A DNA stretch of 64,000 nt from Hydrogenophaga borbori (GTDB lineage Bacteria > Pseudomonadota > Gammaproteobacteria > Burkholderiales > Burkholderiaceae_C). The DNA is taken from the NCBI RefSeq assembly GCF_003417535.1, contig NZ_QVLS01000003.1, positions 310,001 through 374,000 of the forward strand. The letters run 5' to 3'. Shown piece after piece: positions 1-8,596 of the stretch (positions are counted from its first letter, which is position 1; each line of letters begins with the position of its first letter). The translations under genes were made by a program, and so were the position numbers. A model generated the notes under the pieces. The model ran no database searches, was not told where the DNA came from, and worked only from the letters and a program-made list of their open reading frames with translations.

Positions 1-327
1 GGGCACGGCCATCAGCAGGGCCTGCAACTCGGCCTGGATCAGGTCCAGCCGGGCGGCACCGGCCTCCAGCTCGGCCTTGATGGCGCCGACCTGGGCCATG
101 GCCGCATCGGCCTCGGCGTGCTGGCCCTTGCCCTTGAGCATGCCGATCTGCTTGGACACGCTGTTGCGCTGAGCCTGCAACTCCTCGGTGCGGGTCTGCA
201 GGGTCTTGCGCTCGCCTTCGAGGGCCTGGTAGGCCGCGACGTCGAGATAAGGCTGGGGCTGCTTGCGCGTCTCGAGCCGGGCCACGGTGGCGGGCAGGTC
301 CTTGCGCAGTTGAACGATGTCGAGCAT
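1..327 (-). CDS. serS: seryl-tRNA synthetase, N-terminal part (cut by window edge)
   Basis: The first 109 codons of seryl-tRNA synthetase are visible; the rest lies beyond the left edge. The protein begins [10 protein letters not shown] and then shows the heptad-like, charged region (alternating E/K/Q with A/L) of the antiparallel coiled-coil arm that SerRS uses to grip the long variable arm of tRNA-Ser. The class II catalytic core is outside the window. The ATG lies 22 bases after the ispH stop on the same strand, so it is probably the third gene of a fkpB-ispH-serS operon. The N-terminal residues and the coiled coil make the family call safe. Confidence 0.9.
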   Translation of the reverse strand, partial: MLDIVQLRKDLPATVARLETRKQPQPYLDVAAYQALEGERKTLQTRTEELQAQRNSVSKQIGMLKGKGQHAEADAAMAQVGAIKAELEAGAARLDLIQAELQALLMAVP

Positions 328-349
328 GGAAAAAGGGGGGTGGAAGGAA

Positions 350-1303
350 TCAGGGGGCGCTGGTGTCGCCGAGCTTGAGGCCCTTGGGCAGCGGGAACTT
401 GACGGTCTCCGACAGGCCGTCCATGGAGCGCACGGAAATGGCACCGAAGGCCTTGATGCGGTCGATCACCTGGCGCACCAGGATCTCGGGCGCCGAGGCG
501 CCGGCCGTGAGGCCCACGCGCGCTCGGCCCTCGAACCATTCGGGGCGCAACTCGTCGGCGCTGTCCACCATGTGGGCCGGCGTGCCGCGCTTGAGCGAGA
601 CCTCGCGCAGGCGGTTGCTGTTGGAGCTGGTGGGGCTGCCCACCACGATGACCACGTCGACCTGGGCGCTCAGCAGCTTCACCGCGTCCTGCCGGTTCTG
701 CGTGGCGTAGCAGATGTCCTGCTGCTTGGGCTCGCGCACCTGGGGGAAGCGCGCCTTCACGGCGGCCAGGATCTCGGCCGCGTCGTCCACCGACAGCGTG
801 GTCTGCGTCACCACCGCGAGCTTGTCGCCGCGCCCCGGGTTGACGCGCGCCACGTCGGCCACGTCTTCCACCAGATGGATGCCGCTGTCGAGCTGGCCCA
901 TGGTGCCTTCCACCTCGGGGTGGCCCTTGTGGCCGATCATGATGAACTCGTAGCCCTCGCGGTGCAGCTTGGCCACTTCCACGTGCACCTTGGTCACCAG
1001 CGGGCAGGTGGCATCGAACACCTGAAAGCCGCGCTGCGCGGCCTCGTTCTGCACCGCCTTGCTCACGCCGTGGGCCGAAAACACCAGGGTGGCGCCAGGG
1101 GGCACGTCGGCCAGGTCCTCGATGAAGATCGCGCCCTTGGACTTGAGGTCGTTGACGACGTAGGTGTTGTGCACGATCTCGTGGCGCACGTAGATGGGCG
1201 CGCCGAACTTGGTCAGCGCGCGCTCGACGATCTCGATCGCGCGGTCGACCCCGGCGCAAAAACCCCGCGGCTCGGCAAGGACGATGTCTTCAAGACGCGC
1301 CAT
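350..1303 (-). CDS. ispH: 4-hydroxy-3-methylbut-2-enyl diphosphate reductase (IspH/LytB)
   Basis: This 317-residue cytoplasmic iron-sulfur enzyme catalyses the last step of the methylerythritol phosphate pathway, making IPP and DMAPP. The three cysteines that hold its cluster are visible: [10 protein letters not shown] near residue 16, [11 protein letters not shown] near 100, and ICYATQNRQ near 200. The substrate motif [10 protein letters not shown] is also present. Length matches the family (about 315). The ATG overlaps the fkpB TGA by one base (TGATG), which indicates translational coupling. FkpB next to IspH is a common proteobacterial arrangement. Confidence 0.97.
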   Translation of the reverse strand: MARLEDIVLAEPRGFCAGVDRAIEIVERALTKFGAPIYVRHEIVHNTYVVNDLKSKGAIFIEDLADVPPGATLVFSAHGVSKAVQNEAAQRGFQVFDATCPLVTKVHVEVAKLHREGYEFIMIGHKGHPEVEGTMGQLDSGIHLVEDVADVARVNPGRGDKLAVVTQTTLSVDDAAEILAAVKARFPQVREPKQQDICYATQNRQDAVKLLSAQVDVVIVVGSPTSSNSNRLREVSLKRGTPAHMVDSADELRPEWFEGRARVGLTAGASAPEILVRQVIDRIKAFGAISVRSMDGLSETVKFPLPKGLKLGDTSAP

Positions 1304-1749
1304 CACAGCACCCCGATCAGTTGCACCTCGAAGCGCACGGGCTGGCCGGCGAGCGGGTGGTTGAAATCGAACAGCACTGCGCCGTCCTCGCGCACCTCGC
1401 GCACGGCCCCGGCGTAGGTGCCGGTGCCGTCGGGCGTGGGGAACTGCACCACATCGCCGACGGCGTAGCGCTCCAGCGGGTCGCCCAGCTGGTCGAGCAG
1501 CTTGCGCGCCACCCACTGCTGCATCTCGGGCTGGCGCTCGCCAAAGGCCTCGCCGGGCGCCAGTTCGATGACGGTGCGCGTGCCCTCTTCCAGGCCGATG
1601 AGGCGCTGTTCGATGGCCGGCGACAGCTCGCCCTGGCCCAGGCTGAGCGTGGCGGGCTGGCCGTTGAAGGTATCGATGATGACCTGACCGCCCGCATCGC
1701 TCATGCGGTAGTGCAGGGTCAGGAAGGAGCCGGGCTGGACGTGGGACAT
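1303..1749 (-). CDS. fkpB: FKBP-type peptidyl-prolyl cis-trans isomerase, SlpA/FkpB type
   Basis: A 148-residue SlyD/SlpA-like prolyl isomerase without signal peptide, so a cytoplasmic folding helper. It starts [16 protein letters not shown]. Typical FKBP/IF segments follow: [18 protein letters not shown], the [10 protein letters not shown] flap boundary, and the [15 protein letters not shown] strand that ends the catalytic half. It is the first gene of fkpB-ispH-serS and is divergent from radC, with 79 bases between the two starts. A TACAAT hexamer (1793-1798, minus strand) could be its -10 element. Confidence 0.93.
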   Translation of the reverse strand: MSHVQPGSFLTLHYRMSDAGGQVIIDTFNGQPATLSLGQGELSPAIEQRLIGLEEGTRTVIELAPGEAFGERQPEMQQWVARKLLDQLGDPLERYAVGDVVQFPTPDGTGTYAGAVREVREDGAVLFDFNHPLAGQPVRFEVQLIGVL

Positions 1750-1828
1750 GGCGGGGGTGGCGATGCACCCGGGGGGATGGGGTGAAACGCGTATTGTAAA
1801 AAGCGCCGGCCACCCAGGGAGCCAAGGC

Positions 1829-2521
1829 ATGCAAGTCCATCCGGGGGTCGGGCTCAAGGGCCTGCCCAGCGACGCGCGACCGCGCGAGAAACTGCTCGCG
1901 CGCGGCGCGAACGCCCTCAGCGACACCGAACTGCTGGCCGTGCTGCTGCGCACCGGCCTGGCCGGCAAGCACGTGCTGCAGCTCGCCCAGGAGCTGCTGG
2001 ACACCTGCGGCGGCATCGCGGGCCTGGTGGCCACCGACGCCGCGGCACTCGGCCGCGTCAAGGGCCTGGGGCCGTCCAAGCGCGCGCTCATCGCCGCCGT
2101 GATGGAGATCGCCCGCCGCGCCCTGGCCCAGCCGCTGAAGACCCGCGAGCTGCTCAACGACCCGGCGGCGGCCGGCGATTTCCTGCGCCTGCAGCTCGGC
2201 GACCGCCCGCACGAGGTCTTCGCCGTGCTGCTGCTCGACAGCCAGCACCGCCTGATCGCCTTCGAGGAGCTGTTTCGCGGCACGCTCAACCAGGCCAGCG
2301 TGTTCCCGCGCGAGGTGGTGCTGCGCGCCCTGCACCACCAGGCCGCCGCCGTGGTGCTGGCCCACAACCACCCCAGCGGCGTGGCCGAGCCCTCGGCGGC
2401 CGACGTGGCGCTCACCCGCAGCCTGTGCGACGCGCTGGCCCTGGTGGGCGTGCGGGTGCTCGACCACATCGTGGTCACGCGCGAGCGCGTCGCCTCCCTG
2501 GCCCAGCTCGGGCTTCTCTGA
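1829..2521 (+). CDS. radC: RadC family JAMM-domain protein
   Basis: A 230-residue protein matching chromosomal RadC (about 224). The N-terminal half carries a helix-hairpin-helix-like segment ([12 protein letters not shown]). The C-terminal half is an MPN/JAMM fold with the metal motif AHNHPSG near residue 178, followed 10 residues later by the aspartate ligand. RadC was named for a radiation phenotype later assigned to recG; its true function is unresolved. The ATG at 1829 is chosen because it follows a GGGAG ribosome site and gives the normal length; an ATG 81 bases upstream in frame adds unrelated residues. Confidence 0.94.
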   Translation: MQVHPGVGLKGLPSDARPREKLLARGANALSDTELLAVLLRTGLAGKHVLQLAQELLDTCGGIAGLVATDAAALGRVKGLGPSKRALIAAVMEIARRALAQPLKTRELLNDPAAAGDFLRLQLGDRPHEVFAVLLLDSQHRLIAFEELFRGTLNQASVFPREVVLRALHHQAAAVVLAHNHPSGVAEPSAADVALTRSLCDALALVGVRVLDHIVVTRERVASLAQLGLL

Positions 2522-2551
2522 GCCCCGCGCCACGCGCCCGCGGCCCGGCCC

Positions 2552-2557
2552 GACAAT
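2552..2557 (+). promoter_or_regulatory. -10-like hexamer of a predicted leaderless promoter
   Basis: GACAAT followed by seven bases and then the ATG of the Smr gene at 2565. This places the expected transcription start at or next to the start codon. No convincing -35 is visible. Confidence 0.4.
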
Positions 2558-2564
2558 GCGGGCC

Positions 2565-3200
2565 ATGAAGGTGAACGCCCTCAGCGAGCTCCAGTCCATC
2601 CGCCACGCGCTGGCCGAGCGCCGCGCGCGCGAGGCCGCCGAGCGCGAAGCCGAGCGCCTGGCCGCCGCACGGCGCGAGCGCGAGCGCCGCCTGTTCGAAC
2701 TCGCCGTGGGCCCCGTGGAGCGCCTGCCCGCGCACGGCCGGGCCGAGCCCGCCCGCCGCCCGCCCGAGCCCCGGCCCCTGCAGCGCGAGCGCGACGAAGC
2801 CGCCGTGATGCGCGAGGCCCTGTCCGACGAGTTCGACGTCGAGACCCTGCTGCACACCGACGAGCTGCTGAGCTACCGCCGCCCCGGCCTGGGGTTGGAC
2901 GTGGCGCGCAAGCTGCGCGAGGGCCGCTGGGCGATCCAGCGCGAGATCGACCTGCACGGCCTGCGCACCGACGAGGCGCGCGAAGCCCTGGGCCGCTTCG
3001 TGCGCGAGAGCCACCAGCAGGGCCTGCGCTGCGTGCGCGTGGTGCACGGCAAGGGCCTGGGCTCGCCGGGCCGCGCGCCGGTGCTCAAGGGCCGGGTGCT
3101 GCGCTGGCTGGTCCAGAAGAAGGAAGTGCTGGCCTTCGTGCAGGCCCGCCCGGCCGACGGCGGCGCGGGTGCCCTGGTGGTGCTGCTGCGCCCGGCGTGA
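2565..3200 (+). CDS. Smr-domain protein
   Basis: A 211-residue protein with a long charged N-terminal helix rich in R, E and A (about residues 5-60). A C-terminal Smr domain follows, with the family motifs DLHGLRTDEA (about residue 128) and VVHGKG (about 160). Smr domains resemble the MutS2 C-terminus and can be endonucleases on DNA or RNA; the substrate here is unknown. I chose the ATG at 2565 rather than 2556 because the latter lies inside a GACAAT hexamer that fits as a -10 element. It follows radC with a 43-base gap but may have its own promoter. Confidence 0.85.
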   Translation: MKVNALSELQSIRHALAERRAREAAEREAERLAAARRERERRLFELAVGPVERLPAHGRAEPARRPPEPRPLQRERDEAAVMREALSDEFDVETLLHTDELLSYRRPGLGLDVARKLREGRWAIQREIDLHGLRTDEAREALGRFVRESHQQGLRCVRVVHGKGLGSPGRAPVLKGRVLRWLVQKKEVLAFVQARPADGGAGALVVLLRPA

Positions 3201-3285
3201 CGCCCTGCACGCCCGCCGGCCCGCGTGGCGCCGTCGGCCGGCCCGGGCCGGGCCGCTGTCGCCCGCGCAAGGCATGATCCGCGCC

Positions 3286-4080
3286 ATGCCGGCCTCCGCC
3301 CACCCCATGCGCCCCGATCGCCGCCACTGGCTGCTGGCCACCGGCGCCGCCCTCGCGGGCTGCGCCGCGCCAGGGCCCTCGCCCGGACCCGACGACGGGA
3401 GCGTCGACGGATCGGCCTGGGCCCGCGCCTGTGCGGTCGACGGCCTGGCGCCCGCCGGCCCCTGGACACACCGCCGCTACGGCAACCGCCGCCCCACCGA
3501 CTACCGCGCCACCGAGCACGGCGGCCGCCCGGCCCTGCACGCGCGCAGCGCCGCGGGCAACAGCCTCATGCGCCTGCCCCTGAAGGCGGCGGACTTGCCA
3601 CCGGGCGCGCGGCTGCGGTTCTCCTGGTGGGCCGACGCGCTGCTGGAGCAGGCCGACATGAAAGACCCGCAGGCCGACGACGCCGTCGCCCGCGTGATGC
3701 TCAGCTTCGACGGCGACCGCCAGACCTGGAGCCGGCGCGACCACATGCTTTCGGAGCTGGCGCAGCTGATGACCGGCGAGCCCCTGCCCTACGCCACGCT
3801 CATGTATGTGTGGGACAACCGCTACCCCGTGGGCACCGTGATCGAGAACCCGCACACGCGGCGCATCCGCAAACTGGTGGTGCAGCAGGGGCCGCAGCAG
3901 CTGGGGCGCTGGGTGGAACACGAGCGCGACGTGCGGGCCGACTACCTGGCGGCCTTCGAACGCCCACCGGGCCCGCTCACGGCCCTGGGCCTGATGACCG
4001 ACGCCAACAACCTGGCCACCACGGCCGAGGCCTGGTACGGCCCGCTGGTGCTGCGCGAATCCGCGCTCATCACGCGCTGA
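3286..4080 (+). CDS. DUF3047-type lipoprotein
   Basis: A 264-residue exported protein. A twin-arginine-like start (PDRRHWLLATGAALAGC) ends in the lipobox LAGC, so the mature protein should be lipid-anchored with Cys at about residue 28. The body contains RFSWWADALL, VMLSFDGDR, LMYVWDN and the C-terminal GLMTDANNLATTAEAWYG, which I associate with the DUF3047 family; function unknown. The start at 3286 is seven bases after a CATGAT hexamer; the in-frame ATG at 3307 is an alternative that keeps the signal peptide. It converges on the haemoglobin gene with eight bases between stops. Confidence 0.78.
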   Translation: MPASAHPMRPDRRHWLLATGAALAGCAAPGPSPGPDDGSVDGSAWARACAVDGLAPAGPWTHRRYGNRRPTDYRATEHGGRPALHARSAAGNSLMRLPLKAADLPPGARLRFSWWADALLEQADMKDPQADDAVARVMLSFDGDRQTWSRRDHMLSELAQLMTGEPLPYATLMYVWDNRYPVGTVIENPHTRRIRKLVVQQGPQQLGRWVEHERDVRADYLAAFERPPGPLTALGLMTDANNLATTAEAWYGPLVLRESALITR

Positions 4081-4088
4081 GGCCGGTC

Positions 4089-4508
4089 TCAGCCCGGGCT
4101 GTTGCGCATCCAGTCGGCGGTCTGGAAGAAGCTGCGTTTCAGGCGCTCGCGCAGCTCGGGGTCGACCCCGGTCTCGCCCATGGCCTGGTCCATGCAGGCC
4201 AGCCACTGGTCGCGCTCCAGGATGCCGATGGCGAACGGCAGGTGGCGCATGCGCAGGCGCGGGTGGCCAAAGCGCGAGACGTAGTGGTCCGGCCCGCCGA
4301 GCCAGCCGCACAGGAACCAGAACAGCTTGTCGCGCGCGCTGTCCAGCGTGCTGCCGTGCGCGGCGCGCAGCGCGCGGTAGCCGGGCTCCAGGTCCATCAG
4401 GTCGTAGAAGCGGTCGACCAGGGCGCGCACGCGCGCCTCGCCGCCGATCCACTCAAACGGCGTGGCGAACGTCGCCGGCTCTTCGGGTGGCAGGAGTGGA
4501 TCGCTCAT
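4089..4508 (-). CDS. group II truncated haemoglobin
   Basis: A 139-residue globin of the short two-over-two type. Visible marks are the B-helix tyrosine (RFYDLMD), the proximal histidine region FGHPRLRMRHLPF near residue 85, and the tryptophan in ERDQWLACMDQAM corresponding to the G8 position of group II proteins. Such proteins bind oxygen or nitric oxide; the exact role is not shown by the sequence. It starts four bases after the stop of the large permease gene, so the two are probably co-transcribed, although no functional link is known to me. Confidence 0.9.
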   Translation of the reverse strand: MSDPLLPPEEPATFATPFEWIGGEARVRALVDRFYDLMDLEPGYRALRAAHGSTLDSARDKLFWFLCGWLGGPDHYVSRFGHPRLRMRHLPFAIGILERDQWLACMDQAMGETGVDPELRERLKRSFFQTADWMRNSPG

Positions 4509-4512
4509 GTCT

Positions 4513-7041
4513 TCAGGTCGCCGCGCGGCGCAAGGTTTCAACCACCGGCGTGCGCAGGATCGCGCGCAGCCCCCACCAGCCCGCCGCCAGCGCCAGCACC
4601 GCGCCGGCGAGCGCGCCGCCCAGCGGCACCCAGGGCGAGGCCGTCCAGGTGAACTCGAAGGCGTAGCGCGCGAGCGCCCAGCCCACGGCCACCGCCACCA
4701 CCGAGGCCAGGAACCCGGCCAGCAGGCCCACGCCCAGCAGCTCGATGCGCTGCACCTGGCGCAGCAGGCCCGAGCCCGCACCCACCGCGCGCAGGATGGC
4801 GAACTCGCGTTCGCGCTCGCCGCGCGTGGCCGTGACGGCCGCCAGCAGCACCACCAGCCCGGCCGCGAGCGTGAAGGCGAAAAGGAACTCGATGGCCGCG
4901 ATCACCTGGCCCAGCACGCGCTGCACCTGGGCAATGGTCTGGCTCATGTCGACGTTGGTGATGTTGGGAAATTCGCGCACCAGGGCGTTGTCGAAGCCGC
5001 GCGTCTCGGGCGCGCGGAAGGCGCTGATGTAGGTGACCGGCACGTCGTTCATCTCGGCCACCGGAAAGAGCACGAAGAAGTTCACCCGCATGGAGCCCCA
5101 GTCCACGTGGCGCAGGCTGGTGATGCGGCGCTGCACCAGTTGGCCGGCGATGTCGAAACCCAGGGTATCGCCCAGCTTCAGGCCCAGCTCGTCCGCCAGG
5201 CCCTCCTCCACGCTCAGGCCGTCGGCCTCTTCGGGCGTCCAGCGGCCGGCCACGATGGGGTTGTTCTCGGGCCGCTCGGCGGTGTGCGAGAGGTTGAACT
5301 CGCGTTCGACCAGGCGCTGCGCGCGCTCGGCCTCGAAGTCCTCCGGCTGCACGGCCTTGCCGTTGATGTTGACCAGGCGGCCCCGGATCATGGGGAACCA
5401 GTCGTATTGGCTCACGCCCGCGCCGCGCAGCGCCTGCTGGAAGGCCTGGGCCTGCTCGGGCTGCACGTTGATGACGAAGCGGTTCGGCGCGTCGGGCGGC
5501 GTGGCTTGACGCCAGCTGTCGATGAGGTCGGTGCGCAGCAGCACCAGCAGCACCAGCGACAGCAGGCCCACGGCCAGCGCGCTGATCTGCACCACCGCGT
5601 AGACCGGGCGCGCCGAGAGTTGGCGCGTGGCCATCACCAGGGCCCGTGGCGCCGTGGCCTCGTTCACGCTGGCCCGCAGCACGCGCACCGCGAGGAAGCT
5701 GGCGGCCGCGAACAGCAGCACGGCGGCCGCGAAGCCGCCCACCGCGATACCGCCGAGCAGCAGGTCGCGGCTGGCCGCCAGCAGCAGGGCCGCGAAGCCG
5801 AGCACGCCCAGGCCCAGCACGCCCAGCGTGGCCGGCTTGAGTTGGCCCACGTCGCGGCGGATCACGCGCAGCGGCGGCACCTTGGCCAGCTGCAGCACCG
5901 GCGGCAGGCCGAAGGCCAGCAGCAGCGTCAGGCCCATGCCCAGGCCCAGCAGCACCGGCACCGGGCCGGGCGGTGGCAGGCTGGATTCCACCAGGCCCGC
6001 CAGCAGCCACACGAAGACGTGGTGCACGGCCCAGCCCAGCAGCACGCCCAGCGCACTGGCCAGCAGGCCGACGGCGGCGAACTCCACCGTGTAGGCGCGC
6101 GCCATGTTGCCCTGCGACAGGCCCAGCACGCGCAGCATGGCGCAGTCGTCCAGGTGGCGCTGGGCGAAGCCGCGCGCGGCGATGGCCACGGCCACGGCGC
6201 ACAGCAGCGCGGCCAGCAGGGCCACGAGGTTGAGGAATTTCTCGGCGCGGCCCAGGGTGCGCTGCATCTCGGGCCGGCCCCCCTCCAGCGACTCCAGCCG
6301 CACGCCGCGCACGCCCGGGCGTTCGATCGCCTCCTTCGCCCAGCGGCTGAACGCGGCCACGGCGGCGTCGGGCCCGGCCACGGCGAGCCGGTAGCTCACA
6401 CGGCTGGCGGGCTGCACCAGTCCGGTGGCGGGCAGGTCGTCGTTGCGGATCATCACGCGCGGCGCGAAGCTCATGAAGCCACCGCCCCGGTCGGGTTCCA
6501 CCGTGAGCACCCGCTCGATGGTGAAGCGCGCATCGCCCAACAGCAGCGGCTGGCCCACGCGCAGGTCGAGCTGCACCAGCAGCGCCGCGTCCACCCAGGC
6601 GGTGCCGCGCGCGGGAATGCCGGGGGCGACCGTGTCCGGCGCGTCCGGCGATTCGGACACGCGCACCGTGCCACGCAGCGGGTAGCCCTCGCCCACCGAC
6701 TTGAGCGCCACCAGGCGGGCGGCGCCGCCCTGCTCGTCGGGCGCGCGGCCCATGGTGGGAAAGCCCAGGCTCAGCGTGTGGCGCAGGCCCAGGGCCTCGG
6801 CGCGCGCCGCGAAGGCCGGATCGGCCGGCTGGTCGGACACCACCACGGCGTCGCCACCGATGAGGGCGCGCGCGTCGCGCGCCAGGCCGCCCTGCAGGCG
6901 GTCGGCGAAGAAGCCCACGGCGGTGAGCGCGGCCACCGCCAGCGTCACGGCGACCACGAGCAGGCGAAGTTCGCCCGCGCGCCAGTCGCGCAGCAGCGAG
7001 GTCCAGCCGATGCGCCAGAAGGAGGGGGCTTGAGGATGCAT
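4513..7041 (-). CDS. FtsX-family ABC transporter permease (YbbP-like)
   Basis: An 842-residue inner-membrane protein of the YbbP/MacB-FtsX type. One membrane helix near residue 28 (LLVVAVTLAVAALTAVGFF) is followed by a large periplasmic domain. Groups of hydrophobic helices come around residues 265-440 and 480-505, then a second extracytoplasmic domain and a final FtsX core of three helices (AIEFLFAFTLAAGLVVLLA, LLGVGLLAGFLASVVAVAVG and the C-terminal pair). Known relatives work with a cytoplasmic ATPase (YbbA type), sometimes next to an esterase (TesA). Neither lies beside this gene. A truncated haemoglobin gene follows instead. Substrate unknown. Confidence 0.9.
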   Translation of the reverse strand: MHPQAPSFWRIGWTSLLRDWRAGELRLLVVAVTLAVAALTAVGFFADRLQGGLARDARALIGGDAVVVSDQPADPAFAARAEALGLRHTLSLGFPTMGRAPDEQGGAARLVALKSVGEGYPLRGTVRVSESPDAPDTVAPGIPARGTAWVDAALLVQLDLRVGQPLLLGDARFTIERVLTVEPDRGGGFMSFAPRVMIRNDDLPATGLVQPASRVSYRLAVAGPDAAVAAFSRWAKEAIERPGVRGVRLESLEGGRPEMQRTLGRAEKFLNLVALLAALLCAVAVAIAARGFAQRHLDDCAMLRVLGLSQGNMARAYTVEFAAVGLLASALGVLLGWAVHHVFVWLLAGLVESSLPPPGPVPVLLGLGMGLTLLLAFGLPPVLQLAKVPPLRVIRRDVGQLKPATLGVLGLGVLGFAALLLAASRDLLLGGIAVGGFAAAVLLFAAASFLAVRVLRASVNEATAPRALVMATRQLSARPVYAVVQISALAVGLLSLVLLVLLRTDLIDSWRQATPPDAPNRFVINVQPEQAQAFQQALRGAGVSQYDWFPMIRGRLVNINGKAVQPEDFEAERAQRLVEREFNLSHTAERPENNPIVAGRWTPEEADGLSVEEGLADELGLKLGDTLGFDIAGQLVQRRITSLRHVDWGSMRVNFFVLFPVAEMNDVPVTYISAFRAPETRGFDNALVREFPNITNVDMSQTIAQVQRVLGQVIAAIEFLFAFTLAAGLVVLLAAVTATRGEREREFAILRAVGAGSGLLRQVQRIELLGVGLLAGFLASVVAVAVGWALARYAFEFTWTASPWVPLGGALAGAVLALAAGWWGLRAILRTPVVETLRRAAT

Positions 7042-7107
7042 GGTCGCGACCCTATCGCAAACCGAATAACAAAGCTGTCATCCGGACACCGGCAGGCCAG
7101 CCCCGAA

Positions 7108-7188
7108 ACCGGGGATGCCACGGATCCGGCTCCGCCGGTCCGTCGGCATCGCCCCCTCGGGGGGAGGCGCGCAGCGCCGCAGGGGGGC
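7108..7188 (-). repeat. interspersed intergenic repeat, copy A
   Basis: Read on the minus strand it starts directly after the upp stop with CCCCCCTGCGGCGCTGCGCG. A C-run/G-run hairpin (CCCCCCGAGGGGG) and a second inverted segment (GACCGGCGGAGCCGG) follow. It is the most diverged of five copies in the window; see copies at 39362, 40098, 51186 and 55970. Possible roles are an RNA-stabilising hairpin or a REP-like element. Confidence 0.6.
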
Positions 7189-7821
7189 CTACTTCGTGCC
7201 GAAGATGCGGTCGCCAGCGTCGCCCAGGCCCGGCACGATGTAGCCATGGTCGTTCAGGCCGCGATCGATCGCGGGCGTGTAGACCGGCACGTCGGGGTGG
7301 GCGTCGTGGAAGGTCTGGAGGCCTTCGGGACAGGTGACCAGGCAGACGAAGCGGATGGAGCGCGGGTGCGTCTTCTTGAGCCGGTCCACCGCGGCCACGG
7401 CCGAGTTGCCCGTGGCCAGCATGGGGTCGAGCACGATCACGTCGCGCTCGTGCATGTCCTGCGGCATCTTGAAGTAGTACTCCACGGCCTGCAGCGTGGC
7501 CGGGTCGCGGTAGAGGCCGATGTGGCCCACGCGCGCGCCCGGGATCACCTGCAGCATGCCGTCTAGGAAGCCGTTGCCCGCGCGCAGGATGGAGGCCAGC
7601 ACGATCTTCTTGCCGTCGATCACGCGCGACTTCATGGGCTCCAGCGGGGTTTCGATGTCGATTTCCTGCATGGGCATGTCGCGCGTGAGCTCGTAGGCCA
7701 GCAGCGCGCTGAGCTCGTGCACGAGCTCACGAAAGCTCTTGGTGCTGGTGTCCTTGCGGCGCATCAGCGTGAGCTTGTGCTGCACCAGCGGGTGGGTGAT
7801 GACGTGGACGTCGCGTGGCAT
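7189..7821 (-). CDS. upp: uracil phosphoribosyltransferase
   Basis: A 210-residue cytoplasmic salvage enzyme that makes UMP from uracil and PRPP. It has the full family pattern: [20 protein letters not shown] at the N-terminus, the PRPP-binding loop [12 protein letters not shown] near residue 130, and the uracil-binding tail [17 protein letters not shown]. The length matches the family (208-210). It is followed by a copy of the window's interspersed repeat and lies upstream of the FtsX-type permease on the same strand, 147 bases away. Confidence 0.97.
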   Translation of the reverse strand: MPRDVHVITHPLVQHKLTLMRRKDTSTKSFRELVHELSALLAYELTRDMPMQEIDIETPLEPMKSRVIDGKKIVLASILRAGNGFLDGMLQVIPGARVGHIGLYRDPATLQAVEYYFKMPQDMHERDVIVLDPMLATGNSAVAAVDRLKKTHPRSIRFVCLVTCPEGLQTFHDAHPDVPVYTPAIDRGLNDHGYIVPGLGDAGDRIFGTK

Positions 7822-7929
7822 GGCAGGGTCGGTCGGCGTGAAAGAGGCGGATCGCCGGGGGGTATCGGCGCGGCCGTCGAGTGTAGGGCCTGGCCAGCGC
7901 CGCGCCCAGGCGCCAGCGGCCCGGCGGGG

Positions 7930-8553
7930 CTACCGGTCCGCGCCGGGCGGGCGCAGGTAGCGCGCGTCCGACCAGGTGGCCAGCCACTGCGGCACGAAGG
8001 CCGCGAACACCGCGCACACCATGCCGGTCAGGAAGGCATCGCCCCAGGCCATGAGCCAGACGGCCACCAGCGACCCGTCGTGGCCCAGGGGTTGAAACCA
8101 GCGCATCAGGGCGCCGGCGACGAACACCGACACCGCCGTGCCCAGGAAGCCACGCCCGAGCGTGTAGACGAACGGGTTCGCCGGCAGCCAGCGGCGCAGG
8201 GCCGCGCCCAGCACCAGCGCCAGGGTGGCGGGCACCACCCCCAGCCACCAGAGCTGGATCAGCGCCAGCTGCGGCCCTTCGGTGCCCAGCCCCCACACCA
8301 GCAGCGCCACCACGGCCAGCAGCGGCACCGCGAGCGGCCAGCCCAGCACCAGCACGAGCAGGCTGGCCCCGGACAACTGCACCCGTAGGCCCGCGGGCAT
8401 GAACTGCGGCGTGAGCCAGAGCAGCGGCAGCAGGACCAGCGCCGCCAGCGCCGGGGTGAGCAAGGGGCCCTTCAGCAGCCGCCAGGGGCGCAGCCAGAGC
8501 GCACACAGCAGCGCCAGCACCGTGCCGATGGTCTCGATGCGAAGTCCCTCCAT
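7930..8553 (-). CDS. integral membrane protein of unknown function (COG3235-like)
   Basis: A 207-residue protein that is almost entirely hydrophobic, with about six predicted membrane helices, for example TIGTVLALLCALWL, AALVLLPLLWL and LLVLVLGWPLAVPLLAVVALL. A polar C-terminus (SDARYLRPPGADR) follows. It resembles uncharacterised proteins annotated as energy-coupling-factor-like permeases in Burkholderiales (COG3235), an assignment I make from overall character rather than a diagnostic motif. It lies between ffh and upp on the same strand, 43 bases after the ffh stop codon. Confidence 0.7.
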   Translation of the reverse strand: MEGLRIETIGTVLALLCALWLRPWRLLKGPLLTPALAALVLLPLLWLTPQFMPAGLRVQLSGASLLVLVLGWPLAVPLLAVVALLVWGLGTEGPQLALIQLWWLGVVPATLALVLGAALRRWLPANPFVYTLGRGFLGTAVSVFVAGALMRWFQPLGHDGSLVAVWLMAWGDAFLTGMVCAVFAAFVPQWLATWSDARYLRPPGADR

Positions 8554-8596
8554 GGAACCCCGTGCGCCGACAGGCCAGGCCGGGTGGCGGCGCCAC

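Noticed and set aside
4462..7566. About 1000-codon open frame opposite the FtsX-type permease
   Set aside because: H/Q/A/R-rich translation typical of antisense shadows; the permease on the other strand has proper membrane helices.
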